Assembly (NCBI GenBank): GCA_025055765.1
Contig: JANWWS010000004.1
Location: forward strand, 1-64,000
Direction: 5' to 3'
Length of the DNA stretch: 64,000 bases
Source: Leptospiraceae bacterium
Lineage (GTDB): Bacteria; Spirochaetota; Leptospiria; Turneriellales; Turneriellaceae
Of this stretch, positions 36,956-45,896 are shown one piece after another. Positions within the stretch are counted from its first letter, which is position 1. The number at the start of each line of letters is the position of its first letter. The notes under the pieces were generated by a model. It saw nothing but the letters and a program-made list of their open reading frames with translations, was not told the origin of the DNA and did no database searches. Position numbers and translations under genes: made by a program.

Positions 36956-38182
36956 ATGCAAACTTGGCTTTTAGGGGTTAGCTTGATTGGATCACTAAGT
37001 GGTCTTTTCTTGAGCGCCATACTGATGGCCCACCATTTAGGAACTCCCCATTTCCAAGACATCGTGGCCCAAACCTGTGGCATGGAGAATACGGGAGGCT
37101 GCCATGTCGTAAACCGCTCAGGTCTCTCGCGCTTCCTGGGTCTTCCAATTGCCTTTTGGGGATGGCAATATTATATGGCTAACCTCTTACTAGTAATTGG
37201 CTACCTCCTAGAGAGAAAGCACACTGTTTTTCTAAAACTTGCGCTATACCTAGGCTTTGCCGCTCTTGCGATAGATGCCCTACTTTTTTTATACAGCTTC
37301 TTTGTTTTAAAAACCCTCTGCCCTTTATGTGTTTATAGCTATATTGCTACTGTGCTCTCCCTTGTACCTCTTTTTTTTTATGTACAATACCACAAGCGAA
37401 CACAAAGGGGCTCCACAATGTTTTTCCAAGAACTAAGATCATTACTTGCGCAAAAGATCACCTTCGTTCTTTTAGCTGTCTTTATCATCTCCATGTCACT
37501 TACCTTTCTCTATTGCCATAAAGGAGAAAGTGAAAACAAAGCCCAGGATTTCCACAAAGTTCTAGAACAGGCAGCCCAGGATTTCCTTAAGGCTTATGAA
37601 AAAGAACCAATAGTTGACTTGGGTAAGCCAGCCACACCGGGGCGTGGTGCCACCCAGGGTATTCTAACGATTCATGAATTTGCGGACCCACTTTGCCCTT
37701 ATTGCAGTCTTATGGGCAAAAAATTAAAAGATTTTAGTGAGAGAAATCCGGAAAAAGTAAAAATAATCTACCGGCACTTCCCCTTAGATAAGAACTGTAA
37801 CAAGAATTTAAAAACACAAATTCATCCAGGAGCATGTGAGCTCTCCTATGCGCTGCAATGTGCGGCAGATCAAAATAAATTCTATGAAATGCATGACGCT
37901 ATTTTTGCAGACCAAAGCAATTGGTCCCGTAATGCTAATTTAGCCGAACTAACTTCGCTGGCAGAAAAGTTAGGAATGCGCCCTTCTCTTTTTAAAACCT
38001 GTTTTAGCTCAAGAACAGCTCGGGAAAAAGTTAGCCAAGACATGGACCATGCTCACCGCTTGCAAGTTACAGGAACCCCCACCTTGTTTGTAAACAACCG
38101 CCGTTTACCCACGGTTCATAATGACTTCTTGGAATTCTTCCTACAAAAATTACTAGAACATGAGGCCAAGAAAAAGAAGTAA
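36956..38182 (+). CDS. VKOR-family quinone reductase fused to a DsbA-like thioredoxin domain
   Basis: 408 residues. Residues about 4-145 form the four-helix VKOR part, with Cys pair QTCGMENTGGCHVV and the CxxC LKTLCPLCVYSYIA; RFLGLPIAFWG is the usual G-x-P block. A linker and a fifth helix (about 165-185) lead to a periplasmic DsbA-like thioredoxin fold with active-site DPLCPYCSLMGKK and cis-proline TGTPTLFVNNRRL. The protein passes electrons from substrate dithiols through DsbA and VKOR to quinone, a one-protein disulfide-forming system. Fusions of this type occur in spirochaetes and cyanobacteria. It follows dnaA by 18 bases and overlaps the next gene by one base (TAATG). Confidence 0.93.
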   Translation: MQTWLLGVSLIGSLSGLFLSAILMAHHLGTPHFQDIVAQTCGMENTGGCHVVNRSGLSRFLGLPIAFWGWQYYMANLLLVIGYLLERKHTVFLKLALYLGFAALAIDALLFLYSFFVLKTLCPLCVYSYIATVLSLVPLFFYVQYHKRTQRGSTMFFQELRSLLAQKITFVLLAVFIISMSLTFLYCHKGESENKAQDFHKVLEQAAQDFLKAYEKEPIVDLGKPATPGRGATQGILTIHEFADPLCPYCSLMGKKLKDFSERNPEKVKIIYRHFPLDKNCNKNLKTQIHPGACELSYALQCAADQNKFYEMHDAIFADQSNWSRNANLAELTSLAEKLGMRPSLFKTCFSSRTAREKVSQDMDHAHRLQVTGTPTLFVNNRRLPTVHNDFLEFFLQKLLEHEAKKKK

Positions 38183-38565
38183 TGGCTCTCCACTGGGTAT
38201 CTAATAATCTCCTGACAGATAAAGATCAGGACAAAAATCTTGAATTATGTTTCTATTTCGACTCCTTTGAGAGAGCTTCTCTCCATATTTGGCGGGACCG
38301 GAAAACTCTTGAATGGAAGCGTATGCAATTTTCTCTCCGGGATATACTCATTGAATGGAAAAAAGATCAAGGTCTACGATTTGGCAGGGTAGACGAGGGA
38401 GAAACCTCTTTTGGAATTAAGCAAAGCCCTTTGATTTACATGACAAAAGACTTTGACGAAAAATCCCTCCAGGAGGTGTTAGCCTACTTAGAAAGCCAAA
38501 CTCTACCGGCAGAAGTCCAACGCCTTGTCGAATTGTTAAAAAAAAAGAAGGATGCAGAGAATTGA
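38182..38565 (+). CDS. Conserved hypothetical protein
   Basis: 127 residues, cytosolic by appearance, with no signal or membrane helix. Sequence begins MALHWVSNNLLTDKDQDKNL; there are ELCFYFDSFERASLHIWRDR and IEWKKDQGLRFGRVDEGE segments and a Lys-rich C-terminus. No known motif was recognised. It overlaps the VKOR-DsbA stop by one base and the aroE start by 14 bases, so it is translationally embedded in the dnaA-aroK operon. Its position suggests a tie to disulfide metabolism or to the shikimate pair, but no function can be claimed. Confidence 0.6.
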   Translation: MALHWVSNNLLTDKDQDKNLELCFYFDSFERASLHIWRDRKTLEWKRMQFSLRDILIEWKKDQGLRFGRVDEGETSFGIKQSPLIYMTKDFDEKSLQEVLAYLESQTLPAEVQRLVELLKKKKDAEN

Positions 38566-39484
38566 CGCAAACACACAGATATTTGGCATAATTGGCTATC
38601 CTCTAAGCCATACCTTTTCGCCTGCCATGCACAACGCTGCTTTTGAGGCTATGGGAATAAACGCTATTTATCTGGTTTTCCCTATGAAAAACCTCTATCA
38701 ACTAAAACATGCCATGCGCCAATTCCATATCAAGGGACTTTCTGTTACCATACCTCATAAAATTACCGTACGCCGTCTACTAGATACAATTGATCCTTTG
38801 GCATTGCAGATTGGTTCTGTCAACACCATTGTCTGGAACGAAAAGGGACTTCTCGAAGGTCATAATACCGATGGTATAGGAGCTCTGTGGGCAATTCGCG
38901 AAAGTGGTTTTTCCTTGGAGGGTAAGAAAGTTCTTGTCATAGGTACGGGGGGCTCCGCTCGTGCCATCTGCTTTACCTTGAGCAGAGAGAAGATTAGCCA
39001 ACTTGGGATTCTCGGACGGAATCGATATAAGTTGGTACAGCTAGCCAAGAATTTGCGTTTATTAAAAAGTGCACCACCTTTGGAATTAATAGAGTTTCCC
39101 CATGGCCAGAAAATGAAGCAGCCCCTAATTAAGCCCTGGCGATGGAGGCGAAAAACGTTACATTCCCCTGCCGATACAGAACCATATGATTTGATCATCC
39201 AAACTACACCGCTAGGTATGAGTGGCCATGAAGAAGCAGAGAAATCTCCTCTTTTGTCTTCTTACTTATTCCCTCATCAAACCGTTTTTGATATTGTCTA
39301 TAACCCACATAGGACCCCCTTTTTAGAGTTGGCTTTAAAAAGAAAATGCCAGGTTATCTATGGCTATAAAATGCTCCTCCATCAAGGGGTAAGACAATTT
39401 GAACTTTTTACGGGTGTAAGTCCAGATATCAAAACCATGGAAAAAGCACTATTAAAGGTGATGGCAAAAACCCATGGGAAATAA
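38552..39484 (+). CDS. aroE: Shikimate dehydrogenase
   Basis: 310 residues. Reduces 3-dehydroshikimate to shikimate with NADPH in aromatic amino acid synthesis. Substrate-site motifs: FGIIGYPLSHTFSPAMHNAA and LSVTIPHKITVRRLLD (the catalytic Lys of TxPxK); IGSVNTIVW and GHNTDGIGA; the nucleotide loop VLVIGTGGSARAIC; and the C-terminal YGYKMLLHQGVRQFELFTG. Start ATG at 38552 has AGAAGG immediately upstream and overlaps the previous gene. A basic insert (about 190-212, KPWRWRRKTLHSP) before LIIQTTPLG is somewhat unusual. Forms a unit with aroK. Confidence 0.96.
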   Translation: MQRIDANTQIFGIIGYPLSHTFSPAMHNAAFEAMGINAIYLVFPMKNLYQLKHAMRQFHIKGLSVTIPHKITVRRLLDTIDPLALQIGSVNTIVWNEKGLLEGHNTDGIGALWAIRESGFSLEGKKVLVIGTGGSARAICFTLSREKISQLGILGRNRYKLVQLAKNLRLLKSAPPLELIEFPHGQKMKQPLIKPWRWRRKTLHSPADTEPYDLIIQTTPLGMSGHEEAEKSPLLSSYLFPHQTVFDIVYNPHRTPFLELALKRKCQVIYGYKMLLHQGVRQFELFTGVSPDIKTMEKALLKVMAKTHGK

Positions 39485-40058
39485 AACCCAGCGCAAAAAA
39501 CCTAGGCAAAATAAGAATAAGAGCCCTCTTCGGCGCAAGATTGCCCTCATCGGCTTTCGCGGTATTGGAAAAACCACCCTCTCTCAACTATTAGGCAATA
39601 TTTACAAAACGGAGGTCATTTCCTTAGATAAGAAAATCGAAGATGAGGTGCAGATGAGTATTGAGGAGTTTGTAAAAAAAGAGGGTTGGGCAAAGTTTCG
39701 CGAATTGGAAAAAAAAATATTGAAAGAGATTGCGCAAAAAGATGGGGTATTTATTTTAGATACCGGTGGGGGGGTTGTCGAGGACCCAGACGGCAATCTT
39801 AGCCAAGAAAAGATTGACATTCTAAAAAACTCCTTTTTTTGCATCTACCTAACGATGCCGGACCAATTGCTACTTGAGCGGCTTTCGCAATTAAAAAATA
39901 CAAAGACAAGACCAGACCTACCAGGAGGGGCAGAGAAGCTACCCGACATTTTGGAAAAAAGAAAACCTATGTATCTTGAGGCAGCCCATGCCGTCGTGGA
40001 TATCTCCTCTGCTACACCTGCGGAGGCCGCCGAGAGAATCCGTCGGCTAATTGGATAA
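39474..40058 (+). CDS. aroK: Shikimate kinase
   Basis: 194 residues. Phosphorylates shikimate with ATP. Walker A is GFRGIGKTTL at 27-36; VISLDKKIEDEVQMSIEEFV supplies the shikimate-binding Asp, LDTGGGVVE is the GGG motif near 95, and the lid has RLSQLKNTKTRPDL. An N-terminal extension of about 20 basic residues (MGNKTQRKKPRQNKNK) precedes the fold; no good internal ATG removes it, so it may be real or a minor annotation artefact. It overlaps aroE by 11 bases, so the pathway steps are coupled. Confidence 0.95.
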   Translation: MGNKTQRKKPRQNKNKSPLRRKIALIGFRGIGKTTLSQLLGNIYKTEVISLDKKIEDEVQMSIEEFVKKEGWAKFRELEKKILKEIAQKDGVFILDTGGGVVEDPDGNLSQEKIDILKNSFFCIYLTMPDQLLLERLSQLKNTKTRPDLPGGAEKLPDILEKRKPMYLEAAHAVVDISSATPAEAAERIRRLIG

Positions 40059-40074
40059 TTAGGGAGGAAAAGTT

Positions 40075-41493
40075 ATGCCAAAAAAGCTCATTTTCTTTTT
40101 GACCATGGTCTATACCTCTGTGCTTTTTGCTCAGGGAGCAACAGAAAAAAAAGAAGAGAAAAAAGAAGGAGAGCCCGAGTACACCTTCTTTGGTTTTAAA
40201 AATCCCAACCCCCCCATGCCAGGTTTGGAACGCAAGCGACGACTAGCTCAAAGGGATATCGACAAGAAAAAAGAGGGTGGTTTTTTTACAGGCCTTCCTC
40301 TTGTAAACTTTGATCCCAACACAGGAGTTGGCTATGGTGTACGGCTCTTTTACTTCAACAACGGAAAAAGGGGTGACCCTCTATTCGAATACACACCCTA
40401 TCGCCACCAACTCTTTGTGCAGTACTTTGCCACTACTTTAGGCTGGCAATATCACTGGATCGACTATGATGCTCCCTATATATTTGACTCACTTTTTCGC
40501 ATCCGGACGGGTATCATCTTTGACCGCAATATCAATGCCCAATATTATTCCCGCGGTACGCGTTCCATGAAAAAGCTAAGCGTAAACGGGGTTGAATACT
40601 CGAAATTTAGCGACTATACCGCTGAGATTCGCAAAATCGATGTAAATGGGGAAACCCATGCTTTTCGCAATAAATATGAGTACATTAGACCAACGATGTA
40701 TGCCTCCTTGGAAAGAGACCTCTTAGGAGGAATCCTAAGACCACAGCTTGGCTTTCAAATTGCCCATTTTACCATTCGCGATTATACGGGAAAACAAGTT
40801 CTAGCAGAAGGTAATCAGAAAGCTATACAAAAATTAACCCTTCTAAAGGAGGAATGCAATCAAGGCTTAATTCAAGGTTGCAACGGAGGTTGGAACAACA
40901 CCATAAAATTGGGTATTGCTTTGGATACCCGAGATTTTGAGCCAGATCCCAACAATGGTTTATTCTGGGATGCCGTGGTAGAAGGGGCGGGAAAAAACAC
41001 AGGATCTGATTTTACTTATATTCGCTATACCGCTGCCGGTAGGATCTACTATAGCCCAATTCAAAAAATCGCCGACCTTGTGCTTGCTGCCAGAGGTGTA
41101 ATCTCCCATATGGAAGGAGATCTCCCCTTTTTTGCCATGAACACTCTCGGTTTTACCGCAGGTAACCAGAGTGGCTTAGGTGGTCTTAGAACTCTACGAG
41201 GATATAAACAAGACCGCTTTGTGGGTCGCACCATGACTGTAGCAAACTTTGAAGTTCGCTGGACCTTTTTTGACTTTAACTCCCCTATTGGGCATCTTGC
41301 TTTTATCCTAGCTCCCTTTTATGATGTGGGTAGACCCTTTGACGGTTACCAAAAGATTTCACTTAATGATTGGCGTTCAAGCTATGGAGCAGGCTTTCGC
41401 ATTGCCTGGAACCAAGCCACCATTATTATTGTGGATTACGGACGTAGTGAGGAGGATTCGTCTCTATTTATTAACTTTAACCACATCTTCTAA
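40075..41493 (+). CDS. Omp85/surface-antigen D15-type outer-membrane protein
   Basis: 472 residues with a signal peptide (cut after LFA, before QGATE). A charged, Pro-containing stretch (PNPPMPGLERKRRLAQRD) comes before the barrel. The barrel part resembles the D15/bacterial surface antigen domain: PNTGVGYGVRLFYFN at the start, then IRYTAAGRIYYSP, GGLRTLRGYKQDRFVGRTM (the LRGY element of Omp85 barrels) and GHLAFILAPFYDVGRPF, ending in FINFNHIF. No POTRA repeats are visible, unlike BamA. Role: a stand-alone export pore or assembly accessory; unknown. It follows aroK by 16 bases. Confidence 0.82.
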   Translation: MPKKLIFFLTMVYTSVLFAQGATEKKEEKKEGEPEYTFFGFKNPNPPMPGLERKRRLAQRDIDKKKEGGFFTGLPLVNFDPNTGVGYGVRLFYFNNGKRGDPLFEYTPYRHQLFVQYFATTLGWQYHWIDYDAPYIFDSLFRIRTGIIFDRNINAQYYSRGTRSMKKLSVNGVEYSKFSDYTAEIRKIDVNGETHAFRNKYEYIRPTMYASLERDLLGGILRPQLGFQIAHFTIRDYTGKQVLAEGNQKAIQKLTLLKEECNQGLIQGCNGGWNNTIKLGIALDTRDFEPDPNNGLFWDAVVEGAGKNTGSDFTYIRYTAAGRIYYSPIQKIADLVLAARGVISHMEGDLPFFAMNTLGFTAGNQSGLGGLRTLRGYKQDRFVGRTMTVANFEVRWTFFDFNSPIGHLAFILAPFYDVGRPFDGYQKISLNDWRSSYGAGFRIAWNQATIIIVDYGRSEEDSSLFINFNHIF

Positions 41494-41514
41494 GGAACTC
41501 ATGATTAGGGCAGG

Positions 41515-43242
41515 ATGCTTGAAGAGTTATATATAAAGGACTTTGCCCTCATCCGGGAAGTAAGGGTAAGTTTTGGTCCTGCCCTAAATATCCTAACCGG
41601 CGAAACAGGGGCGGGAAAATCCATTTTACTTGGAGCGCTTCACCTTGCCCTTGGCGGTAAAGCCACCACAGATATGATCCGCTCGGGCCAGGAGAGGGCT
41701 ATATCGGAAGCAGTCTTTCGCATATCCGGGGGTGAAAAAGACAGACTTTTACGGGATAAACTTGAGGAGCATGGTCTTGAAGCAGACGAGGATCTTGTTA
41801 TCTTGCGTCGGGAAATCACTATAGAGGGCAAAGGTAGGTCTTTTATAAATGCTCGCCAGGTCCCGGTTCAGCTTTTAAAAGACGTGGGCCGTCTTCTGGT
41901 AGATATCCATGGTCAACATGAACACCAAAACATCATGCAACTTGAATTTCACCGGCAAATTCTAGACCGCTATGCTGGTCTTGGAGAAAAAGTAAAGGAG
42001 GTGCGTCGACTCTATGAAGAGCGAGAAAAATTAGTCGATCAATTGCAAAGCGTGACCCTAAGTGCAGAAGAAAAAAATCGTCGCATTGCACTTTTGGAAC
42101 ATGAAATTAAAGAGCTAAGTGAAGCAAGGCTAGTTGACAGCCGAGAATTTGAGGAATTGCAAAACGAAGAAAAATCGCTTTCCCATGCCGAAACTGTGCT
42201 AAACCACATTCATGAATGTACCCAAATCCTCATGCACGAGGAGGAAGGTGTCTTAAAAAAAATTGCCTTACTAGAGAGAATCTTAGATCATGATGCTCAA
42301 CTTGAAGTACGTCTGGCTCCTATCTTGGAACAAATAAGGGAGGCTTTTTATGTTTTAAAAGATGTTGCCCATGGCCTACGCCAGAGAGCTGATGAAATTC
42401 GTGTTGATCCTGAACGCTTGAGCTATGTCAAAGAACGGCTAGATCTCTTGCAAAAAATATTACGCAAATATGGGCCAACTATAGAAGATGCCCAACGCTA
42501 CCTCGAAAAGGCAAAGAGAGAACTTGCCGGAATTGAATTATCAGAAGAAGAGGAAGAGAAAATTCGAAAAAAAATTGAGGAGATTAACCTCGAGCTCTGC
42601 CAGCGCTGTGCCGAGCTCTCCCAAATCCGACAAAAAAAGGCACGGGAACTTGAAGAGAAGGTAGCTCAGGAGCTCAAATACCTGGGTATGGAAGAAACAA
42701 AGCTGCGATTATCTTTAAAATGGGATTTAGATCCCTCTGGTATTTTCTTTTTAAAAGATAATCCTGAAAAACGCTATCGCATTTACCCTCACGGACTTGA
42801 CCAGGTAGAATTTCTCCTCGCTTCTTCCGCTAACGAGGTCTTGCGTCCTCTAAGAAAAATAGCCTCGGGCGGTGAGATGAGTCGCATCATGCTAGCGTTA
42901 AAAAAGGTCATCATTGACACTGATCCCGTGCCTACGATGATTTTTGATGAAGTAGACACAGGCGTGGGTGGTCGTATTGCCGAGGCAATTGGCGAGCGAC
43001 TTGCCTCTTTGGCAGAAAAAGCACAAGTCCTTGTAGTAACCCACCTTCACCAAATTGCGGGTATCTCTAGTCCAGAAACGGTTCATTTTAAAGTAGTTAA
43101 AGATCGCGAAGAGGGTAGCCGTATTTTTCGCCTAAATCGAGAAGAGCGCATCCAAGAAGTAGCGCGCATGCTATCGGGAAGTCAAATAACTGAGTCAGCG
43201 CTAGCTTACGCCCGTAAACTTATTATGGCCAATGCTTCCTGA
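41515..43242 (+). CDS. recN: DNA repair protein RecN
   Basis: 575 residues, SMC-like ATPase used in double-strand-break repair. The Walker A loop GETGAGKS is at 29-36 after MLEELYIKDFALIREV; a coiled coil runs from about 150 to 370 (EEREKLVDQL, EIKELSEARLVDS, EEEEKIRKKIEEIN). The C-terminal lobe has the ABC signature LRKIASGGEMSRIMLALK, Walker B TMIFDEVDTGVGGRIAEAIG and the VVTHLHQIAG switch. The length agrees with the family (550-560). It starts 21 bases after the Omp85 gene and overlaps the next ATG by 11 bases. Confidence 0.97.
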   Translation: MLEELYIKDFALIREVRVSFGPALNILTGETGAGKSILLGALHLALGGKATTDMIRSGQERAISEAVFRISGGEKDRLLRDKLEEHGLEADEDLVILRREITIEGKGRSFINARQVPVQLLKDVGRLLVDIHGQHEHQNIMQLEFHRQILDRYAGLGEKVKEVRRLYEEREKLVDQLQSVTLSAEEKNRRIALLEHEIKELSEARLVDSREFEELQNEEKSLSHAETVLNHIHECTQILMHEEEGVLKKIALLERILDHDAQLEVRLAPILEQIREAFYVLKDVAHGLRQRADEIRVDPERLSYVKERLDLLQKILRKYGPTIEDAQRYLEKAKRELAGIELSEEEEEKIRKKIEEINLELCQRCAELSQIRQKKARELEEKVAQELKYLGMEETKLRLSLKWDLDPSGIFFLKDNPEKRYRIYPHGLDQVEFLLASSANEVLRPLRKIASGGEMSRIMLALKKVIIDTDPVPTMIFDEVDTGVGGRIAEAIGERLASLAEKAQVLVVTHLHQIAGISSPETVHFKVVKDREEGSRIFRLNREERIQEVARMLSGSQITESALAYARKLIMANAS

Positions 43243-44635
43243 TTTGGCCTTTGCTCCACTACCCCCTTACTTTTTTATTTTTCCACTTATACTACTATTA
43301 CTCTTCATCTGGCAGCGCCAAAGAATACCGACTTGGTTTTTTTGCATTCCCTTTATCTTATTTATTTGGCTTCTTGGCCCTACCCTGCGCACAAGCCGGG
43401 AGGAAAAGATCCGGGCCATTAGGCTTGATACAAGCCAAAGTTTCTATCTTGTTAAAAAAGAAGAACTTGATAAAGTTCTTTTGTTCCTAAAAGAAAAATT
43501 GGGGTCTCTACCAGTTGTGGATTTCATGGGAAAAAAAATCACCAAAGAAACAGAAATAAGCTATACATCTTTTCATGAACCACCTCTTTTTCGAGATGAA
43601 ATTTTAATCTCAGACCAATATGCCAAAGCTTCTTGGAGAGCTATTCGAGTAAGATCAAGTAAACCCCAGAAGGCCATCCTCTCCCTTGATATCCCACCCG
43701 TGTGCCTGCGACGTGAATTATGCCAGTTAGTAGTGCATACATTTACTCAAGAACCAACAGAGCTTATGCTTTTTGTAAATAACAAGAAAATCTTATCAAA
43801 GAAAATATCTTCCCAAGAGAAAAATCATGTTTTAAGTTTTTTTATTGCTTCTGATTTTCCTTTGGGCCCAAGTTTTGCAAAGCTTATTTTAAGCGGGGAA
43901 AATACCCCTTTTAGTTACTATCCCTTTCTTATATCGGTAAGAGAAGGGCGCCTACGCGGAGCTCTCGTTTTGGATGCACCCTCTCTGGCAGGTTGGCAGC
44001 TTGCCCGTAGACTGCGTCATTTTGATTTCTTAGAAATAGAGACTATAAGGTTAGAAAAATTCCAAGACAAAGACTATCGCTTTTATATTGATTTAACAGG
44101 CAAGCTTACGAAAAAATCACAGTCTCTATTAAATTTACATTCTTTTTTTACTAGGCAAGGATACCAAGAAAAGGAAGATCTTTTTGCTGAAAACAAAGAG
44201 CTTGATCAAATATTGGAAAAATTTGTCCAGAGTCTTGGTGGCCATGAACAAAGCCTCGAAGGCATGCCTCTTTCTGTTGAGCTGCCAGTTTGCAGTAAAA
44301 ACAAACTAGAGATAAGCTCTGGGGAACAAATACTAAACTTTGAAAAAAGGCATGAAAAATTTTGCTATTACTTTCCTGAAAGAGGTCTTTATACGCTTAA
44401 AGCTGAGCGGCAGCTTAATATTGAGGTTGGTATTTCTCTTAAAGAAAGAGCTTCGCTTGCCAATTTTCAAAACCCTACAGAGGATTTAGAGGCTTTTTTA
44501 GAGGAAATTAAGCGTCAAAAGCGCGAAATGTGGATTCAATTTAGCTTAGCCAAAAAAGAGGAAAGTTGGGAAAGTATTTTTGCGATCATATTCTTCTTTG
44601 GAATTCTTTTTATTAGCTGGTATATCCGTCATTAA
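43232..44635 (+). CDS. Hypothetical BatA-like-topology membrane protein
   Basis: 467 residues. Two N-terminal helices (about 12-28 and 34-52, separated by WQRQRIPTWF) and one C-terminal helix (about 447-464) enclose a large extracytoplasmic region. The shape is that of BatA/von-Willebrand double-helix membrane proteins, but no VWA metal motif (DxSxS) was found. The interior is beta-rich (KAILSLDIPPVCL, LSFFIASDFPLGPSF) with a segment GALVLDAPSLAGWQLARRLR that looks like a glutaminase-amidotransferase-like core strand. I do not recognise the family. It overlaps recN by 11 bases, so it is cotranscribed. Confidence 0.55.
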   Translation: MLPDLAFAPLPPYFFIFPLILLLLFIWQRQRIPTWFFCIPFILFIWLLGPTLRTSREEKIRAIRLDTSQSFYLVKKEELDKVLLFLKEKLGSLPVVDFMGKKITKETEISYTSFHEPPLFRDEILISDQYAKASWRAIRVRSSKPQKAILSLDIPPVCLRRELCQLVVHTFTQEPTELMLFVNNKKILSKKISSQEKNHVLSFFIASDFPLGPSFAKLILSGENTPFSYYPFLISVREGRLRGALVLDAPSLAGWQLARRLRHFDFLEIETIRLEKFQDKDYRFYIDLTGKLTKKSQSLLNLHSFFTRQGYQEKEDLFAENKELDQILEKFVQSLGGHEQSLEGMPLSVELPVCSKNKLEISSGEQILNFEKRHEKFCYYFPERGLYTLKAERQLNIEVGISLKERASLANFQNPTEDLEAFLEEIKRQKREMWIQFSLAKKEESWESIFAIIFFFGILFISWYIRH

Positions 44636-45867
44636 TGAAGAAATTTTACCGTGCAGTGCTTGACCAAAAAGGAGAAAAATGGGTTCTCTTCGTTGTTACC
44701 AAAGGCCACAAAGGCAAGGCTTTTGCGTGCCCGGGTCATAGCTACATAAAGGATGCGCACTTCCTCATCATGATCACCGTGGCGGTGGGGCATGATATGC
44801 GGTGCGATGCCAAAAACCACGACATGGTCGAACTCAAGCCCCTTGGCTGCATGGATAGTGAGCACCTCCTCCCCTGGAGTTAAACGAGGAGAAATAAGAT
44901 TTTTTAAAGTGTTGGTACGCACAAGAAAGGTGCGGGAAAGCTTATCGCTAATCTTTCGACGGTAGTCTTGGAAAGCCGCCAAAGCCTCATAAGGTTCCGT
45001 ACCTCGGTGTACATAAAGAACAACTTTTTCACCAAAAGAGTTTTTTGCCCTCAGCCTCTTGGGAATATATTGGTCGCTTAATTTAATGGCCTTATTTGAC
45101 AATGAGACAATCGGACGGCTACTGCGGAAATTTTTCGTTAAAAAAAGTCTAGCTGAATCCGGAAAGTGTGTGGAAAAGGTAAGCGAAATATTTACATCAG
45201 CACCGCGAAATTTGTAGATACTTTGCCAATCATCTCCCACAGCAAAAAGCTTGGCCACTTTTAAAGATTTAATAAAGGCAAGTTGGTCTGGCGAGGTATC
45301 CTGAAATTCATCGATAAATAGTACATCAAAGTGATTTTTGCCAGCTTCAAGCTCAGTTGCTAAATGAATAATATCATCAAAATCTACTAGCTTTTCATTT
45401 TTTTTGTACATTTCGTAGCATAAAAAAATCTTGTTTTTTTCTTCCGGTGGGATAATCGGCGATGTCACAAGGAAGGAGGCGGGTATATGGCTCCATTGAG
45501 GAAAGTAATCCCGTACTATTTCCGATAAAACCTGTTCTCTATTTTCTAAAATTTGACTTCCTTCAAACCTATGGCGTATTAGTCTCCATGCTAGGGCATG
45601 GATAGTGCCAACAAAGCCAGCTTTCATGCCTCTAGCTAAAAGCCTCGCTCTCATCTCTGCCGCTGCTTTGCGGCTAAAGGTTAAGAGCACAACACGCTCT
45701 GGGTTAAACTGTGATCTACTCTCAAGCACCGCTTGCACAAGAGTAGTTGTTTTTCCACTGCCGGCTCCTGCCACGAGGTGTAGGGCACTTTTACTATGCC
45801 ACCACAAAAAAGAAGCCGCCCTGCGTTGCTGTTTTGTCACAAAACAGCCAAAGCAGCTGCTTGACAC
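44632..45867 (-). CDS. Compact UvrD/Rep-type superfamily 1A helicase
   Basis: 411 residues, versus about 650-750 for UvrD. Present motifs: LVAGAGSGKTTTLVQAV (Walker A), VVLLTFSRKAAAEMR (Ia), VGTIHALAWRLIRHRF, VLFIDEFQDTSPDQ (II), VGDDWQSIYKFRGADV (III), LTIHAAKGLEFDHVV (V) and LYVAMTRARKSL (VI). The length is short because the 1B and 2B subdomains are small or absent: between motif Ia and II there are only about 120 residues. The GTG start at 45867 is uncertain; GTG ten codons in (TKQQRRAASF) is also possible and matches the Q-motif. It is divergent from folD by 29 bases. Compact forms are known in some phage and mobile elements, but no such genes are nearby. Confidence 0.88.
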   Translation of the reverse strand: MSSSCFGCFVTKQQRRAASFLWWHSKSALHLVAGAGSGKTTTLVQAVLESRSQFNPERVVLLTFSRKAAAEMRARLLARGMKAGFVGTIHALAWRLIRHRFEGSQILENREQVLSEIVRDYFPQWSHIPASFLVTSPIIPPEEKNKIFLCYEMYKKNEKLVDFDDIIHLATELEAGKNHFDVLFIDEFQDTSPDQLAFIKSLKVAKLFAVGDDWQSIYKFRGADVNISLTFSTHFPDSARLFLTKNFRSSRPIVSLSNKAIKLSDQYIPKRLRAKNSFGEKVVLYVHRGTEPYEALAAFQDYRRKISDKLSRTFLVRTNTLKNLISPRLTPGEEVLTIHAAKGLEFDHVVVFGIAPHIMPHRHGDHDEEVRILYVAMTRARKSLAFVAFGNNEENPFFSFLVKHCTVKFLH

Positions 45868-45896
45868 AAGGTCAAGAAAACAAAGAGTGCAAATTC

